Below, one piece after another: positions 17,283 to 25,775 of a DNA stretch of 32,046 bases; within the stretch, counting starts at the first letter, position 1, and every line of letters starts with the position of its first letter. The stretch lies in NCBI GenBank assembly GCA_945892755.1, contig CAMDDO010000036.1, positions 1 to 32,046 on the forward strand. The letters run 5' to 3'. Under the pieces are notes generated by a model. The model worked only from the letters and a program-made list of their open reading frames with translations, made no database searches and was not told the DNA's origin. The stretch comes from Rhizobium sp. Q54 (GTDB lineage Bacteria; Pseudomonadota; Alphaproteobacteria; UBA828). The position numbers were made by a program, and so were the translations under genes.

Positions 17283-17819
17283 ATGCTTCGCAACGCGATG
17301 ACTCTTGCTCTAGCCTTGTCGGCGCTTGGTTTTCTGGGTCTCGCGCCGCTCGCGGCCGAGGCCGGCAGCGCCAAGGTCGAACGCGGCAAATACCTGGTCA
17401 ATCTGGGCGGCTGCACGGATTGCCACACATCAGGCTATTTCTTCGGCAAGCCGGACATGACGCGCTATCTCGGCGGCTCGGACGTCGGTTTCCAAATGCC
17501 GGGTCTCGGCGTCTTCTATGCGCCCAACCTGACGCCCGATAAGGAAACCGGGCTCGGCAATTGGAGCGCGAAGGAGATCAAGACGGCGTTCCAAACCGGT
17601 GTCAGGCCCGATGGGCGTATCTTGGCGCCGATCATGCCGTGGCCGGCGCTGGCCGGGCTGAGCGACGAGGACGCCGACGCGATCGTCGCTTATTTGCAGT
17701 CCTTGCCGCCGGTCAAGAACAAGGTGTCGGGGCCGTTCGGCGTCGGCGAGCAGCCGAGCTCGTTCGTGATGATGATCGTGCCGGGCGCGCAAGGCGTCGC
17801 GCCGCCAGCGCCGCAATAA
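17283..17819 (+). CDS. Exported single-haem c-type cytochrome
   Basis: A 178-residue class I cytochrome c with a Sec signal peptide (hydrophobic LALALSALGFLGLAPLAAEA to about residue 26). The haem site CTDCH occurs in YLVNLGGCTDCHTSG, and the distal Met is likely in APIMPWPALAGLSDEDA. The last part has ADAIVAYLQSLPPVKNKV. The sequence pattern matches the cytochrome subunits of periplasmic dehydrogenases. It ends 8 bases before the convergent stop of the molybdenum hydroxylase gene. It is a candidate electron acceptor for that or another periplasmic enzyme, an inference from proximity. It is not in an operon with the hydroxylase. Confidence 0.9.
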   Translation: MLRNAMTLALALSALGFLGLAPLAAEAGSAKVERGKYLVNLGGCTDCHTSGYFFGKPDMTRYLGGSDVGFQMPGLGVFYAPNLTPDKETGLGNWSAKEIKTAFQTGVRPDGRILAPIMPWPALAGLSDEDADAIVAYLQSLPPVKNKVSGPFGVGEQPSSFVMMIVPGAQGVAPPAPQ

Positions 17820-17827
17820 GCGCGACG

Positions 17828-20140
17828 CTATTCCTCTAGCATCGCCCGCAGCACTCTTTCCGGTGTCAGCGGCAGGCGCGTGATGGACTTGCCGATGGCA
17901 TTGGCGACCGCGTTGGCGATGGCGGCTGCCGCGCCAACCAGCGGCGGCTCGCCAATGCCGCGCGCGCCGAAGGGGTGCGAGGCTTCGGGCTTCTCGATTA
18001 GCACGCACTCGATTTTCTTGGGTACTTCGAGCGCGCTCGGAATCTTGTAATCCATGAAGGAGGGGTTCGCGAGCCGGCCGTCCTCGAACACCATGTCCTC
18101 GAACAAACCATAGCCCAGGCCTTGGGCGAAGCCGCCTTCGATTTGCCCAACCGTCGCACCCGGATTGATCGCGCGCCCGACATCGTGCACGCAGACCGCG
18201 CGCATGATCTCCACCGCGCCCGTCACCTCGTCGATCTCGACCTCCACCACCTGCGCGCCGAAGGTATAAATGCCGACCGCCTCGAACGACAGCCAGCCCG
18301 ACATTTTGGTGTGGCTCTTATCCATGGCGTGGCTCGCCATGACCGCGCTCGAGCCCGTCACCGGACCCCCCACCGCCCAGATCGAACGCGCGGCGACATC
18401 GGCGAAACTCACTTCGGCATTGCGCCGCGAACCGCCCGTGACCACGACCCGCCCGCCGGGCGCGAGCGAGACCTCATCGCGCGTGACGCCGAGCATGGCG
18501 GCGGCGTGCTCGATGATTTGATCGCGCACCTTGAACGCCGCCTCGCCAACCGCCTTGCCGACCATGAAGGTGACACGGCTGGCATTGGTGCCCGAATTAT
18601 AGGGTGCGGAATCGGTGTCGGGCGTCGCGAGGTTGATCTGCTCGACCGGCAGTTGAAACGCCGAGGCCGCCATCTGCGCGAGCGCCGTATCCGAGCCCTG
18701 GCCAATATCGACCGCGCCGACCTGCACCGCGATGGTGCCGTCGTTTTGCAAGCGCACGATCGCGCCGGTCGAAAGGAAGGCCGAGGAATGCGCCATGGCG
18801 GCAACGCCGCGCCCGCGCCTTTTGCCAAGCGGCGCCGGCGCCAAAGGCTTTATCCAGCCTGCGCGATCGCGAGCGGTCTCGAGGGCTTCAACCAGCGTGC
18901 TTTCCGTCACCGCCTGGCCGCCGAACCAGCGCGCGCCCTTGGGCAGCGCGTTCTTGATGCGAAACTCGATCGGGTCCATGCCGAGTTTCTTGGCGAGCGC
19001 ATCCATTTGGGATTCGCTCGCGAAGGTCATTTGCGGGTTGCCGAAACCACGAAACGCCCCGGCGCGCATGCGGTTGGTATAGACCGCATGGCCTTCGCAA
19101 TGGACGTTCGGAATGTCATACGGCCCGCGCACGAAATAGAGCGCGAAATTCATCACCGCCGGGCTGTCATCGGCATAGGCGCCGCCGTCGAACCAAAGCT
19201 CGCATTCGCGCGCGACCAGGCGCCCTTCCCTGGTCGCGCCGGTCTTGAGCCTGATCCAACCCGGATGGCGCGAACGCATGGCGGTCATGTCTTGGTTACG
19301 CGAGAGCACAAGCCTGACCGGCGCGCGCGCCTTCTTGGCCAACAAGACGGCGATCGGCTCGATGGTCGCCTCCGACTTGCCGCCGAAGCCGCCGCCGACG
19401 CGCGGCGCGATGCAGCGGATCTTGGTCATCGGAAGGCCGAGGCATTCGTGCAAATTGGCTTGCGTGCGGAAAATGCTTTGGGTCGAGGACCAGACCGTGA
19501 CCTTGCCCGAGGGATCGAACGCGGCGAGCGCCGCGCAGGGCTCCATATAGGCGTGGTATTGCGCGGCGATCGCATAAGTCTCCTCGACCACGGCATCGGC
19601 CATGGCGAAGCCCTTCGCCGGATCGCCCTGCGTCGCGATCGAATGGGCGAGCAGATTGCCGCGCCCGACCGGCGCGTCGTAGATCTTGGTGTATTTGGCG
19701 AAATCCTCGTGCAGCAGCGGCGCGCCGTCGCGTAGCGCCTCTTCGATGGTGGTCACCGCCGGCAGAGGCTGATAGCGCACCTCGATCAATTGCGCCGCGC
19801 GCCGCGCGGTCTCGACATCGATCGCCGCGACCGCCGCGACCGGTTCGCCGATATAGCGCACCTTGGCTTTGGCGATCGCGGTCTCGTCCTTCACCACGAG
19901 GCCCATATAGCGGAACTCGATATCATCGCCCGTTACCACCGCGCGCACGCCGGGCAGCGCCATCGCCTCCGTTATGTCATAACCGAGGATGCGCGCATGG
20001 GCGTGCGGGCTTTGCACGATCGCGCCGTGCAACATGCCGGCCATCACCATGTCGCCCGCATAGAGCGCGGCGCCGGTCGCTTTTTCGCCAGCCTCGCGAC
20101 GCGGCAGACTGAGGCCAATGGGAGCACCGGGTGCGTTCAT
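17828..20140 (-). CDS. Molybdenum hydroxylase large subunit (xanthine dehydrogenase family)
   Basis: A 770-residue molybdopterin-binding subunit that hydroxylates an aromatic or aldehyde carbon with water as oxygen donor. The N-terminal hammerhead domain has EKATGAALYAGDMVMAGMLHG. Cofactor motifs are RVGGGFGGKSEATIEP, MRAGAFRGFGNPQ and the GARGIGEPPLVGAAAAIAN segment with the catalytic Glu. The AFRGFG loop lacks the Cys of CO dehydrogenase (the CSFR-type loop), so it is not CoxL. The start at 20140 overlaps the iron-sulfur subunit by four bases (ATGA). The substrate is not readable; known relatives act on nicotinate, isoquinoline, aldehydes or 4-hydroxybenzoyl-CoA. Confidence 0.9.
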   Translation of the reverse strand: MNAPGAPIGLSLPRREAGEKATGAALYAGDMVMAGMLHGAIVQSPHAHARILGYDITEAMALPGVRAVVTGDDIEFRYMGLVVKDETAIAKAKVRYIGEPVAAVAAIDVETARRAAQLIEVRYQPLPAVTTIEEALRDGAPLLHEDFAKYTKIYDAPVGRGNLLAHSIATQGDPAKGFAMADAVVEETYAIAAQYHAYMEPCAALAAFDPSGKVTVWSSTQSIFRTQANLHECLGLPMTKIRCIAPRVGGGFGGKSEATIEPIAVLLAKKARAPVRLVLSRNQDMTAMRSRHPGWIRLKTGATREGRLVARECELWFDGGAYADDSPAVMNFALYFVRGPYDIPNVHCEGHAVYTNRMRAGAFRGFGNPQMTFASESQMDALAKKLGMDPIEFRIKNALPKGARWFGGQAVTESTLVEALETARDRAGWIKPLAPAPLGKRRGRGVAAMAHSSAFLSTGAIVRLQNDGTIAVQVGAVDIGQGSDTALAQMAASAFQLPVEQINLATPDTDSAPYNSGTNASRVTFMVGKAVGEAAFKVRDQIIEHAAAMLGVTRDEVSLAPGGRVVVTGGSRRNAEVSFADVAARSIWAVGGPVTGSSAVMASHAMDKSHTKMSGWLSFEAVGIYTFGAQVVEVEIDEVTGAVEIMRAVCVHDVGRAINPGATVGQIEGGFAQGLGYGLFEDMVFEDGRLANPSFMDYKIPSALEVPKKIECVLIEKPEASHPFGARGIGEPPLVGAAAAIANAVANAIGKSITRLPLTPERVLRAMLEE

Positions 20141-20613
20141 GGCGCGAGCCTCGACGCGGCAAGGCTGATCGCTTCGATCACTTTCGCATAGCCCGAACAG
20201 CGACACAGATTGCCGGAGATCGAATGGCGGATGTCATCGTCGCTCGGTCGCTTGTTCTCCGTCAGCAAGGCGGTTGCCTGGATGATCATGCCCGGCATGC
20301 AGAATCCGCATTGGATCGCCCCGGCATCGAGGAACGCTTGCTGCACCGGGCTGAGCGTGTCGCCCTGCGCCAGGCCTTCGACCGTGACGATCTCGACGCC
20401 CGGCAAGGTGGCCGCAAGCGCGAGACAGGCACGGGCCGGCGCGCCATCGACCAACACCGTGCATGAGCCGCACACGCCTTGCTCGCAGCCGTTCTTTGTG
20501 CCGGTCAGGCCAAGATCATCGCGCAATACCGCCATCAACGTGCGCGTCGCCGGCACCGACACGCGATGCGTCGCGCCATTCACCTTGAACTCGACCGCCA
20601 CGCGCTCGCTCAT
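20137..20613 (-). CDS. [2Fe-2S] subunit of the molybdenum hydroxylase
   Basis: A 158-residue electron-transfer subunit with two [2Fe-2S] clusters. The ferredoxin-like N-domain carries NGCEQGVCGSCTVLVDG and a fourth Cys in ARACLAL. The helical C-domain carries QCGFCMPGM and NLCRCSGY. This is the usual small subunit of xanthine dehydrogenase-type enzymes. It overlaps both neighbours by four bases, so the three subunits are translated together. Confidence 0.94.
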   Translation of the reverse strand: MSERVAVEFKVNGATHRVSVPATRTLMAVLRDDLGLTGTKNGCEQGVCGSCTVLVDGAPARACLALAATLPGVEIVTVEGLAQGDTLSPVQQAFLDAGAIQCGFCMPGMIIQATALLTENKRPSDDDIRHSISGNLCRCSGYAKVIEAISLAASRLAP

Positions 20614-21455
20614 CGTGCGTCCTTCGCCTGGGCCGCGCGGATCGCGCGCTTGACCAGGCGTGGAATCAAGCGCCTTCGATAGTCGGCACTGCCGCGCACA
20701 TCGTCGAGCGGGTCACTGGCCGCGACCAATAGGGCGCCCGCGTCGTTGATTGCCGCATCGCTCAATTGGCCGGCCTGTAATTCCGCCTCGGCCTCGGCCG
20801 AGCGCACCGGCACCGGCCCGACACCGCCGAGCGCGATCCGCACGCCCCCGCGCCATAGCGCAACCGCAACCGAAACGGTGGCGAAATCGCCCTCGACGCG
20901 CGCGAATTTTTCGTAGTGCGTGCGTGCCTGGTTCAGGCTCGGCGGCAAAATGATTGCCGCCACGATTTCGCCTTGGCCAAGGGCGGTGGTGAGAAAGCCT
21001 TGGAAAAAATCACTGGCCGGAATCTCGCGTTTGCCTTTGGGCCCAACCGCCTCGATCACAGCGTCAAGCGCGACCAGCGCCGGCGGATAGTCCGCGCTCG
21101 GATCGCCATGCGCCACGGCGCCGCCGATCGTGCCACGATTGCGGATCGCCTCATGACCGATCCGCCCAGCGGCCTGGGCCAACAGCCGATGACCGTCGCG
21201 CAGCACGTCGCTCCGCGCCAACCCAGCGTGTGTGGTCATCGCGCCAATCCGAACCGATCCGTCGGACCGCTTCTCGATCCCCTTCAACGCCGCGATGCGA
21301 TGCAGAGAAATGATCTGGCTCGGGCTCAAAAGGTCGGCATTCAGCATGGCGACCAGGGTTTGCCCGCCGGCGAGCGGGCGCGCCTCGTCATCGGCCGCGA
21401 GAAGGCGGATAGCCTCGTCGAGGCGCTCGGGGGCATGAAAGCGGGTCGTCGTCAT
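20610..21455 (-). CDS. FAD-binding subunit of the molybdenum hydroxylase
   Basis: A 281-residue FAD subunit of the hydroxylase, handing electrons to the final acceptor. The FAD contacts are LAGGQTLVAMLNADL near residue 30 and RNRGTIGGAVAHGDPSADYP near 110. The C-terminal region is the usual CO dehydrogenase flavoprotein type. It is the first gene of the three-gene operon (FAD, then [2Fe-2S], then Mo subunit). It is divergent from a VOC protein gene, with a 77-bp gap that must carry both promoters. Confidence 0.93.
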   Translation of the reverse strand: MTTTRFHAPERLDEAIRLLAADDEARPLAGGQTLVAMLNADLLSPSQIISLHRIAALKGIEKRSDGSVRIGAMTTHAGLARSDVLRDGHRLLAQAAGRIGHEAIRNRGTIGGAVAHGDPSADYPPALVALDAVIEAVGPKGKREIPASDFFQGFLTTALGQGEIVAAIILPPSLNQARTHYEKFARVEGDFATVSVAVALWRGGVRIALGGVGPVPVRSAEAEAELQAGQLSDAAINDAGALLVAASDPLDDVRGSADYRRRLIPRLVKRAIRAAQAKDAR

Positions 21456-21532
21456 TCCGGCCCAGCTTGTTATGCTGGCGCGGTTCTGGCAACTGGTTCG
21501 ATCAGGTAGCCGGCAATCAGGGAGACACCATC

Positions 21533-22066
21533 ATGAGCAGACTTTTTGGCGCGATCCGGCAGAACGGCTATGTCGTGAAAGATATTCAGGCCGCCATGCG
21601 CCATTGGTCCGAGGTGATCGGGGTCGGCCCGTGGTTTTACAACGAGGCCGTACCCCTGCTTGATTTCACCTATAAAGGCACGCCGGCCGCGCCGATCTGC
21701 TCGGTCGCCTTCTCCAATTCCGGCCCGCTTCAGATCGAGCTGATCCAGCAGCGCAACGACGCGCCGACCCTGTTTCGCGATTTCCTCGCGGCCGGCCATG
21801 AGGGGCTGCAACATTTCGCCTATTGGAGCGAGAATTTCGATGCCGATCGGGCCAAGGCGCTCGCGCTCGGTTACCGGGTCGGCCATGAAGGCTCGACCGG
21901 CAAATACGGCCCCTTCACCTATTTTCAGACCGAGAGCCATCCCGGCACTGTGGTCGAGCTCTCCTCGGTCATCGGGATCAAGAAAAAACTCTTCGCCTAT
22001 ATCGCGGATGCCGCCGAGCAATGGGATGGCCGCGATCCAATTCGCGCCTTCCCGAAGCTGGACTAA
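21533..22066 (+). CDS. VOC-fold (glyoxalase/epimerase-like) protein
   Basis: A 177-residue member of the vicinal oxygen chelate superfamily, closest in look to methylmalonyl-CoA epimerase-like proteins. It opens MSRLFGAIRQNGYVVKDIQA, followed by AMRHWSEVIGVGPWFY, then LQIELIQQRND and HFAYWSENFD, with FQTESHPGTVVELS at the end of the second module. His and Glu metal ligands are plausible (GLQHFAYW and TVVELS). The start at 21533 has GGGAGA upstream. The reaction is unknown. It overlaps the convergent amidohydrolase gene by four bases. Confidence 0.82.
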   Translation: MSRLFGAIRQNGYVVKDIQAAMRHWSEVIGVGPWFYNEAVPLLDFTYKGTPAAPICSVAFSNSGPLQIELIQQRNDAPTLFRDFLAAGHEGLQHFAYWSENFDADRAKALALGYRVGHEGSTGKYGPFTYFQTESHPGTVVELSSVIGIKKKLFAYIADAAEQWDGRDPIRAFPKLD

Positions 22067-23364
22067 CGCGGCATCAGCGCGGGCGGAGCCTTGGTCTTGC
22101 GCGCGAAGTCGGTCGTGGCGGGCCGACCCGGCAGGTTGAGCCGCGCGTCCATGCGCGGGCCTTCGGCGATCACCTTGCCACGGCGCACGACAAAGAGACG
22201 TGGCGGACGATTGCGGATCGCCTCGCTCGGCGAAGCCGCCTGCAAGACGACGAGGTCACCATGGCAACCGGGCGCGAGGCCATAGCCCTCGAGGCCGAGC
22301 GCGCGCGCGGGGTTCTCGGTCACCGCCTTGAAGCAGAGCGCCAGTTGATCATGCCCGGCCATCTGGCCGACATGCGCGCCCATATGGGCGACATCCAACA
22401 TATCGCCGCCATTGAGCGGGCCCCAGGGGTCCATCGCCGAATCCTGACCGAACGAGACATTGACGCCGGCCGCCATCAGCTCCGGCACGCGCGTCATGCC
22501 ACGCCGCTTCGGATAGGTGTCGTGCCGTCCCATCAAGAGAATGTTCGCGGTCGGGTTGGCGACCGCGTGAATACCCGCCTCGGCGATCAGCGGGATCAAT
22601 TTGCTCGCATAATAGTTATCCATCGAATGCATCGAGGTCAGGTGCGAGCCGGTGACGCGGCCCTGAAGGCCAAGCCGTACCGTCTCGGCCGCCAGCGTTT
22701 CGATATGGCGCGAATGCGGGTCGTCGCTTTCGTCGCAATGCAGATCGACGCGAAGGCCGCGCTTCGCCGCGATCTCGCACAACAGGCGCACGGACTCCGC
22801 GCCCGCCGCCATGGTGCGCTCGAAATGCGGAATACCGCCGACGACGTCGACGCCCATCTCAAGCGCCTTCTCGAGATTTTTCACGCCGACCGGCGAACGC
22901 AAATAGCCGTCCTGGGGAAAGGCGACGAGCTGAAGGTCGATATAGTCCTTCACGCGCCGCCGCACCTCGAGCAGCGCCTCGACATCGAGCAACGTCGGAT
23001 CGGTCGTATCGACATGGCTGCGGATCGCCAAGAGACCGCGCCCAACCGCCCAGTCGCAATATTCGAGCGCGCGCTCGACATACCAATCATGGGTCATGTG
23101 AGGCTTCATCTCGCCCCAGAGCTGAATGCCCTCGAGCAGCGTGCCGGTGCGGTTGTAGCGCGGGAAGCCGACCGAGAGCGTCGCATCCATGTGGAAATGC
23201 GCATCGACGAAGGGCGGCGTGACCAAGCAGCCCGTCGCGTCGATCTCGCGCGCGCCTTGCGCCTTGAGCGCGGGTTCCGCGGCCGCGATCTTGCCGCCCT
23301 TGATGCCGATATCGATTCCCGTCCGCCCATCGGGCAGATTGGCCCGCCGCACGATCAAGTCCAT
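22063..23364 (-). CDS. Cytosine deaminase-like amidohydrolase
   Basis: A 433-residue amidohydrolase of the cytosine deaminase/N-isopropylammelide type, which hydrolyses C-N bonds of heterocycles using a metal. Ligand motifs are HFHMD (His56, His58), DLHCDESDDPHSRH, GSHLTSMHSMDN and the catalytic-Asp stretch FGQDSAMDPWGPLNGGD. They match CodA's HVHLD, HCDEIDD and GHDDVFDPW in order. The start at 23364 follows GGAGG; upstream in-frame codons overlap the next gene and are unlikely. It is 28 bases after the acetamidase/formamidase gene in the same direction, forming a two-gene operon for a cyclic or amidine-like nitrogen compound. The exact substrate is not readable. Confidence 0.87.
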   Translation of the reverse strand: MDLIVRRANLPDGRTGIDIGIKGGKIAAAEPALKAQGAREIDATGCLVTPPFVDAHFHMDATLSVGFPRYNRTGTLLEGIQLWGEMKPHMTHDWYVERALEYCDWAVGRGLLAIRSHVDTTDPTLLDVEALLEVRRRVKDYIDLQLVAFPQDGYLRSPVGVKNLEKALEMGVDVVGGIPHFERTMAAGAESVRLLCEIAAKRGLRVDLHCDESDDPHSRHIETLAAETVRLGLQGRVTGSHLTSMHSMDNYYASKLIPLIAEAGIHAVANPTANILLMGRHDTYPKRRGMTRVPELMAAGVNVSFGQDSAMDPWGPLNGGDMLDVAHMGAHVGQMAGHDQLALCFKAVTENPARALGLEGYGLAPGCHGDLVVLQAASPSEAIRNRPPRLFVVRRGKVIAEGPRMDARLNLPGRPATTDFARKTKAPPALMPR

Positions 23365-23392
23365 TGTCGCTCCCTCCGGGTTCTCTCGCTTC

Positions 23393-24352
23393 TCAGTCGA
23401 ACACGACGCGCGGCAAATAGCACGACACCACCCAATTGGGCCGATCGACGATCTCGCTGATACGCAAATCGGCGCACACGCTGCACAGCATATAGGCGTG
23501 AGCCGCATCCATGCCGCGCCATTTGCCGAGCCGCTCGATCATGCCGCGTACCGCGTTCTTCGAGGCCTCCATCAGATCAGGACCAATTCCCGTGGTGACC
23601 TCATAGCCTTTGACGTCGAGATGGCGCGACACCGGGCCAGGCGTCTCGAAACGCGGGAAGCGCAGGCGCTCGCCCTTCACCAATTCGATCTTGGCCGTCA
23701 CGCTCGCGATCGATTCTATCGCGGTGCCACAGACCTCGCCATCGCCTTGCGCGCAGTGCGGATCGCCAATCGAAAACAGCGCGCCTTTTACTTGCACCGG
23801 CAAATAGAGCGACACGCCGAAGCTGAGATCGCGAATATCCATATTGCCGCCGCTGTCATAGGGCGGGATGGTCGAGTGGCTGCCTGCTTCGGCGCGCGCC
23901 ACGCCGATCGTGCCGCAGAACGGCTTCAAGGGCACGCGCGCGAGGCTCGACATCGCCGCGGGCTGCCTAAAGCTCGTGTCGTAGGACCAGATGTGGAGCG
24001 AGGCCTCCGGAAAATCCTCGGCGAGCAGGCCGAAGCCCGGCACGATGCCGGTCCACGCCCAGCCAACGCCGGCGAACTCCAAGAGCGTCACTTTGAGCGC
24101 ATCGCCCGGCTCGGCGCCGTCGACATAGACCGGCCCGGCGATCGGGTTGACGCGCGCGAAATCGAGCGTGACCAGCGCGGCGGCGGTCGAACTCTTGCTC
24201 AGCTGACCACACAGCGCATCGATATCCTTGAACTCGACGGTTTCGCCCGGCGCGATGGTCAGCGCGGGTTTTCGGGCCTTGTCCCAATTAAGATGCTGGT
24301 GCGCGGCGTGGATCGTATGGTGGCCCCGCTTGCCCGTCGCGGACTTGTCCAT
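23393..24352 (-). CDS. Acetamidase/formamidase family protein
   Basis: A 319-residue amidase of the FmdA/AmdA family, which hydrolyses short amides to ammonia and an acid. It opens with HHTIHAAHQHLNWD, then GDALKVTLLEF, PPYDSGGNMDIRDL and GDPHCAQGDGEVCGTAIE. These are the metal-site and active-site blocks of the family. The Cys in GDPHC stands where many members have Ala, a small difference. It lies upstream of the amidohydrolase on the same strand, so hydrolysis of a ring followed by amide cleavage is a plausible two-step route; that is inference. It is divergent from the flavoprotein gene. Confidence 0.87.
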   Translation of the reverse strand: MDKSATGKRGHHTIHAAHQHLNWDKARKPALTIAPGETVEFKDIDALCGQLSKSSTAAALVTLDFARVNPIAGPVYVDGAEPGDALKVTLLEFAGVGWAWTGIVPGFGLLAEDFPEASLHIWSYDTSFRQPAAMSSLARVPLKPFCGTIGVARAEAGSHSTIPPYDSGGNMDIRDLSFGVSLYLPVQVKGALFSIGDPHCAQGDGEVCGTAIESIASVTAKIELVKGERLRFPRFETPGPVSRHLDVKGYEVTTGIGPDLMEASKNAVRGMIERLGKWRGMDAAHAYMLCSVCADLRISEIVDRPNWVVSCYLPRVVFD

Positions 24353-24444
24353 CGGCTTTCCTTGTCTTGCTCGTTCAGGGCAAGCGTAGCATCGCTCGAA
24401 GGCACTTTGTAGGATGCATGAGCAGGGCAGTGGGAGCGCACAGG

Positions 24445-25767
24445 ATGAACCGGACGGTTGGGCTGTTTCCGAAAGAGGATGCGACCAATGGCTGGAGCCG
24501 TATCCTGCCGGCGCGCGCGCCGGCGCCACGGCTCAAGGGCGATCGGCGCGCCGATTGGCTGGTCATCGGGGCGGGCTTTGCCGGGCTCGCGGCAGCGCGC
24601 CGTCTGGCCGAGAATCGGCCCAATGACTCGATCGTGTTGATCGATGCCCATGAGGTGGGCGAAGGCGCGTCGGGGCGGAATTCAGGTTTTGCCATCGACC
24701 TGCCGCACAATGTCGGCGGCGATTTCGCCGAGCTCGAAGGCTCGCAGCGCTATATCCGGCTGAGCCGCGCCGCGATCGCCGCGCTCGAGGTCGCGGTGGT
24801 GCGCCATGGCATCGAATGCGGTTGGCGGCAGCGCGGCAAATATCACGGCTGCTCCTCGATCAAGGGTCATCGCGAGGTGCTTGAGCCGTTCGCCAAGGAA
24901 TTATCGGCACTGGGCGAACCGTTCCGCTGGCTTGATCGCGCCGCTTTGGCCAAGGAACTCGGCACGAACTATTTCCATTCGGCGCTCTATACGCCGGGCT
25001 GCGTGCTGGCCAATCCGGCCGCGCTGGTGCGCGGCTTGGCGAGGAGCTTACCGGACAACGTAACGCTGCATGAGCACACGGCGGTCACGTCGTTCAGCGC
25101 CAATGGCGCGATCCGCGCCGAGACCCCGCATGGCAAGATCGAAGCGAAAGGCGCCATCCTTGCCGTGAACGGCTGGGCCAAAGCGTTCGGGTTTTTCGAG
25201 CAGAGCCTGATGACCATGGCGGCCTATGCCAGTTTGAGCCGGCCGCTGAGCGATTCCGAACACGCGCTCTTGGGCGGCATAGCCGATTGGGGCCTCACGC
25301 CCGCCAATGCGCTGGCCGGCGTGACCATGCGCTATACGCCCGAGCGGCGCATTCTGGTGCGGCAACGCTTTTGCTATGCGCCACGCTTCACGCGACCCGC
25401 CGGTGAATGGCAGAAAGTGCGCGCCGACCATGAACGCATCTTGCATGCCCGCTTCGCGATGCTGCCGAACGTCACGATCGAGCACACCTGGCGCGGCTTC
25501 GTCTGTCTATCGCGCAATCAGGCGCCGGGCTTTGGCCGCGTTGCGCCCAATCTTTATGCCGCGGTCTGCCAGAACGCGGTCGGCGTGACCAAGGGCACGA
25601 TCGGCGGCCTGCTCGCGGCCGATCTGGCGACGGGCCGAGACAATTCATTGATCGCCGACATGGAAAGCCTGGGCACACCGGCACGCCTGCCGCCGCGCCC
25701 GTTCCTCGATCTCGGCGTGCGGGCACGCTTCGCCGCCGAGCTTTGGCGCTGGCGCTCCGAGCGATAG
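24445..25767 (+). CDS. FAD-dependent oxidoreductase (DAO/OrdL-like amine oxidase)
   Basis: A 440-residue flavoprotein of the D-amino-acid oxidase superfamily, resembling gamma-glutamylputrescine oxidoreductase and OrdL. The dinucleotide-binding motif is WLVIGAGFAGLAAARRL (GxGxxG at residues 42-47), followed by EVGEGASGRNSGFAI, which holds the FAD loop. C-terminal family blocks are HTWRGFVCLSRNQAPGFG and NAVGVTKGTIGGLLAADL. It probably oxidises an amine or amino acid to an imine. The start at 24445 has GGGAG upstream; an earlier ATG at 24418 is possible. It is 8 bases before the redoxin-oxygenase gene and likely co-transcribed. Confidence 0.86.
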   Translation: MNRTVGLFPKEDATNGWSRILPARAPAPRLKGDRRADWLVIGAGFAGLAAARRLAENRPNDSIVLIDAHEVGEGASGRNSGFAIDLPHNVGGDFAELEGSQRYIRLSRAAIAALEVAVVRHGIECGWRQRGKYHGCSSIKGHREVLEPFAKELSALGEPFRWLDRAALAKELGTNYFHSALYTPGCVLANPAALVRGLARSLPDNVTLHEHTAVTSFSANGAIRAETPHGKIEAKGAILAVNGWAKAFGFFEQSLMTMAAYASLSRPLSDSEHALLGGIADWGLTPANALAGVTMRYTPERRILVRQRFCYAPRFTRPAGEWQKVRADHERILHARFAMLPNVTIEHTWRGFVCLSRNQAPGFGRVAPNLYAAVCQNAVGVTKGTIGGLLAADLATGRDNSLIADMESLGTPARLPPRPFLDLGVRARFAAELWRWRSER

Positions 25768-25775
25768 AGACACGA

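Noticed and set aside
18122-19735. Long plus-strand frame (537 codons) over the molybdenum hydroxylase gene
   Set aside because: Arg- and His-rich antisense frame with no motif; the opposite strand carries the complete cofactor-binding motifs.
22021-23460. Plus-strand frame of 479 codons over the amidohydrolase gene
   Set aside because: It mirrors the minus-strand gene and carries no motif; same for the plus-strand frames at 2121-3212 and 11875-13104.
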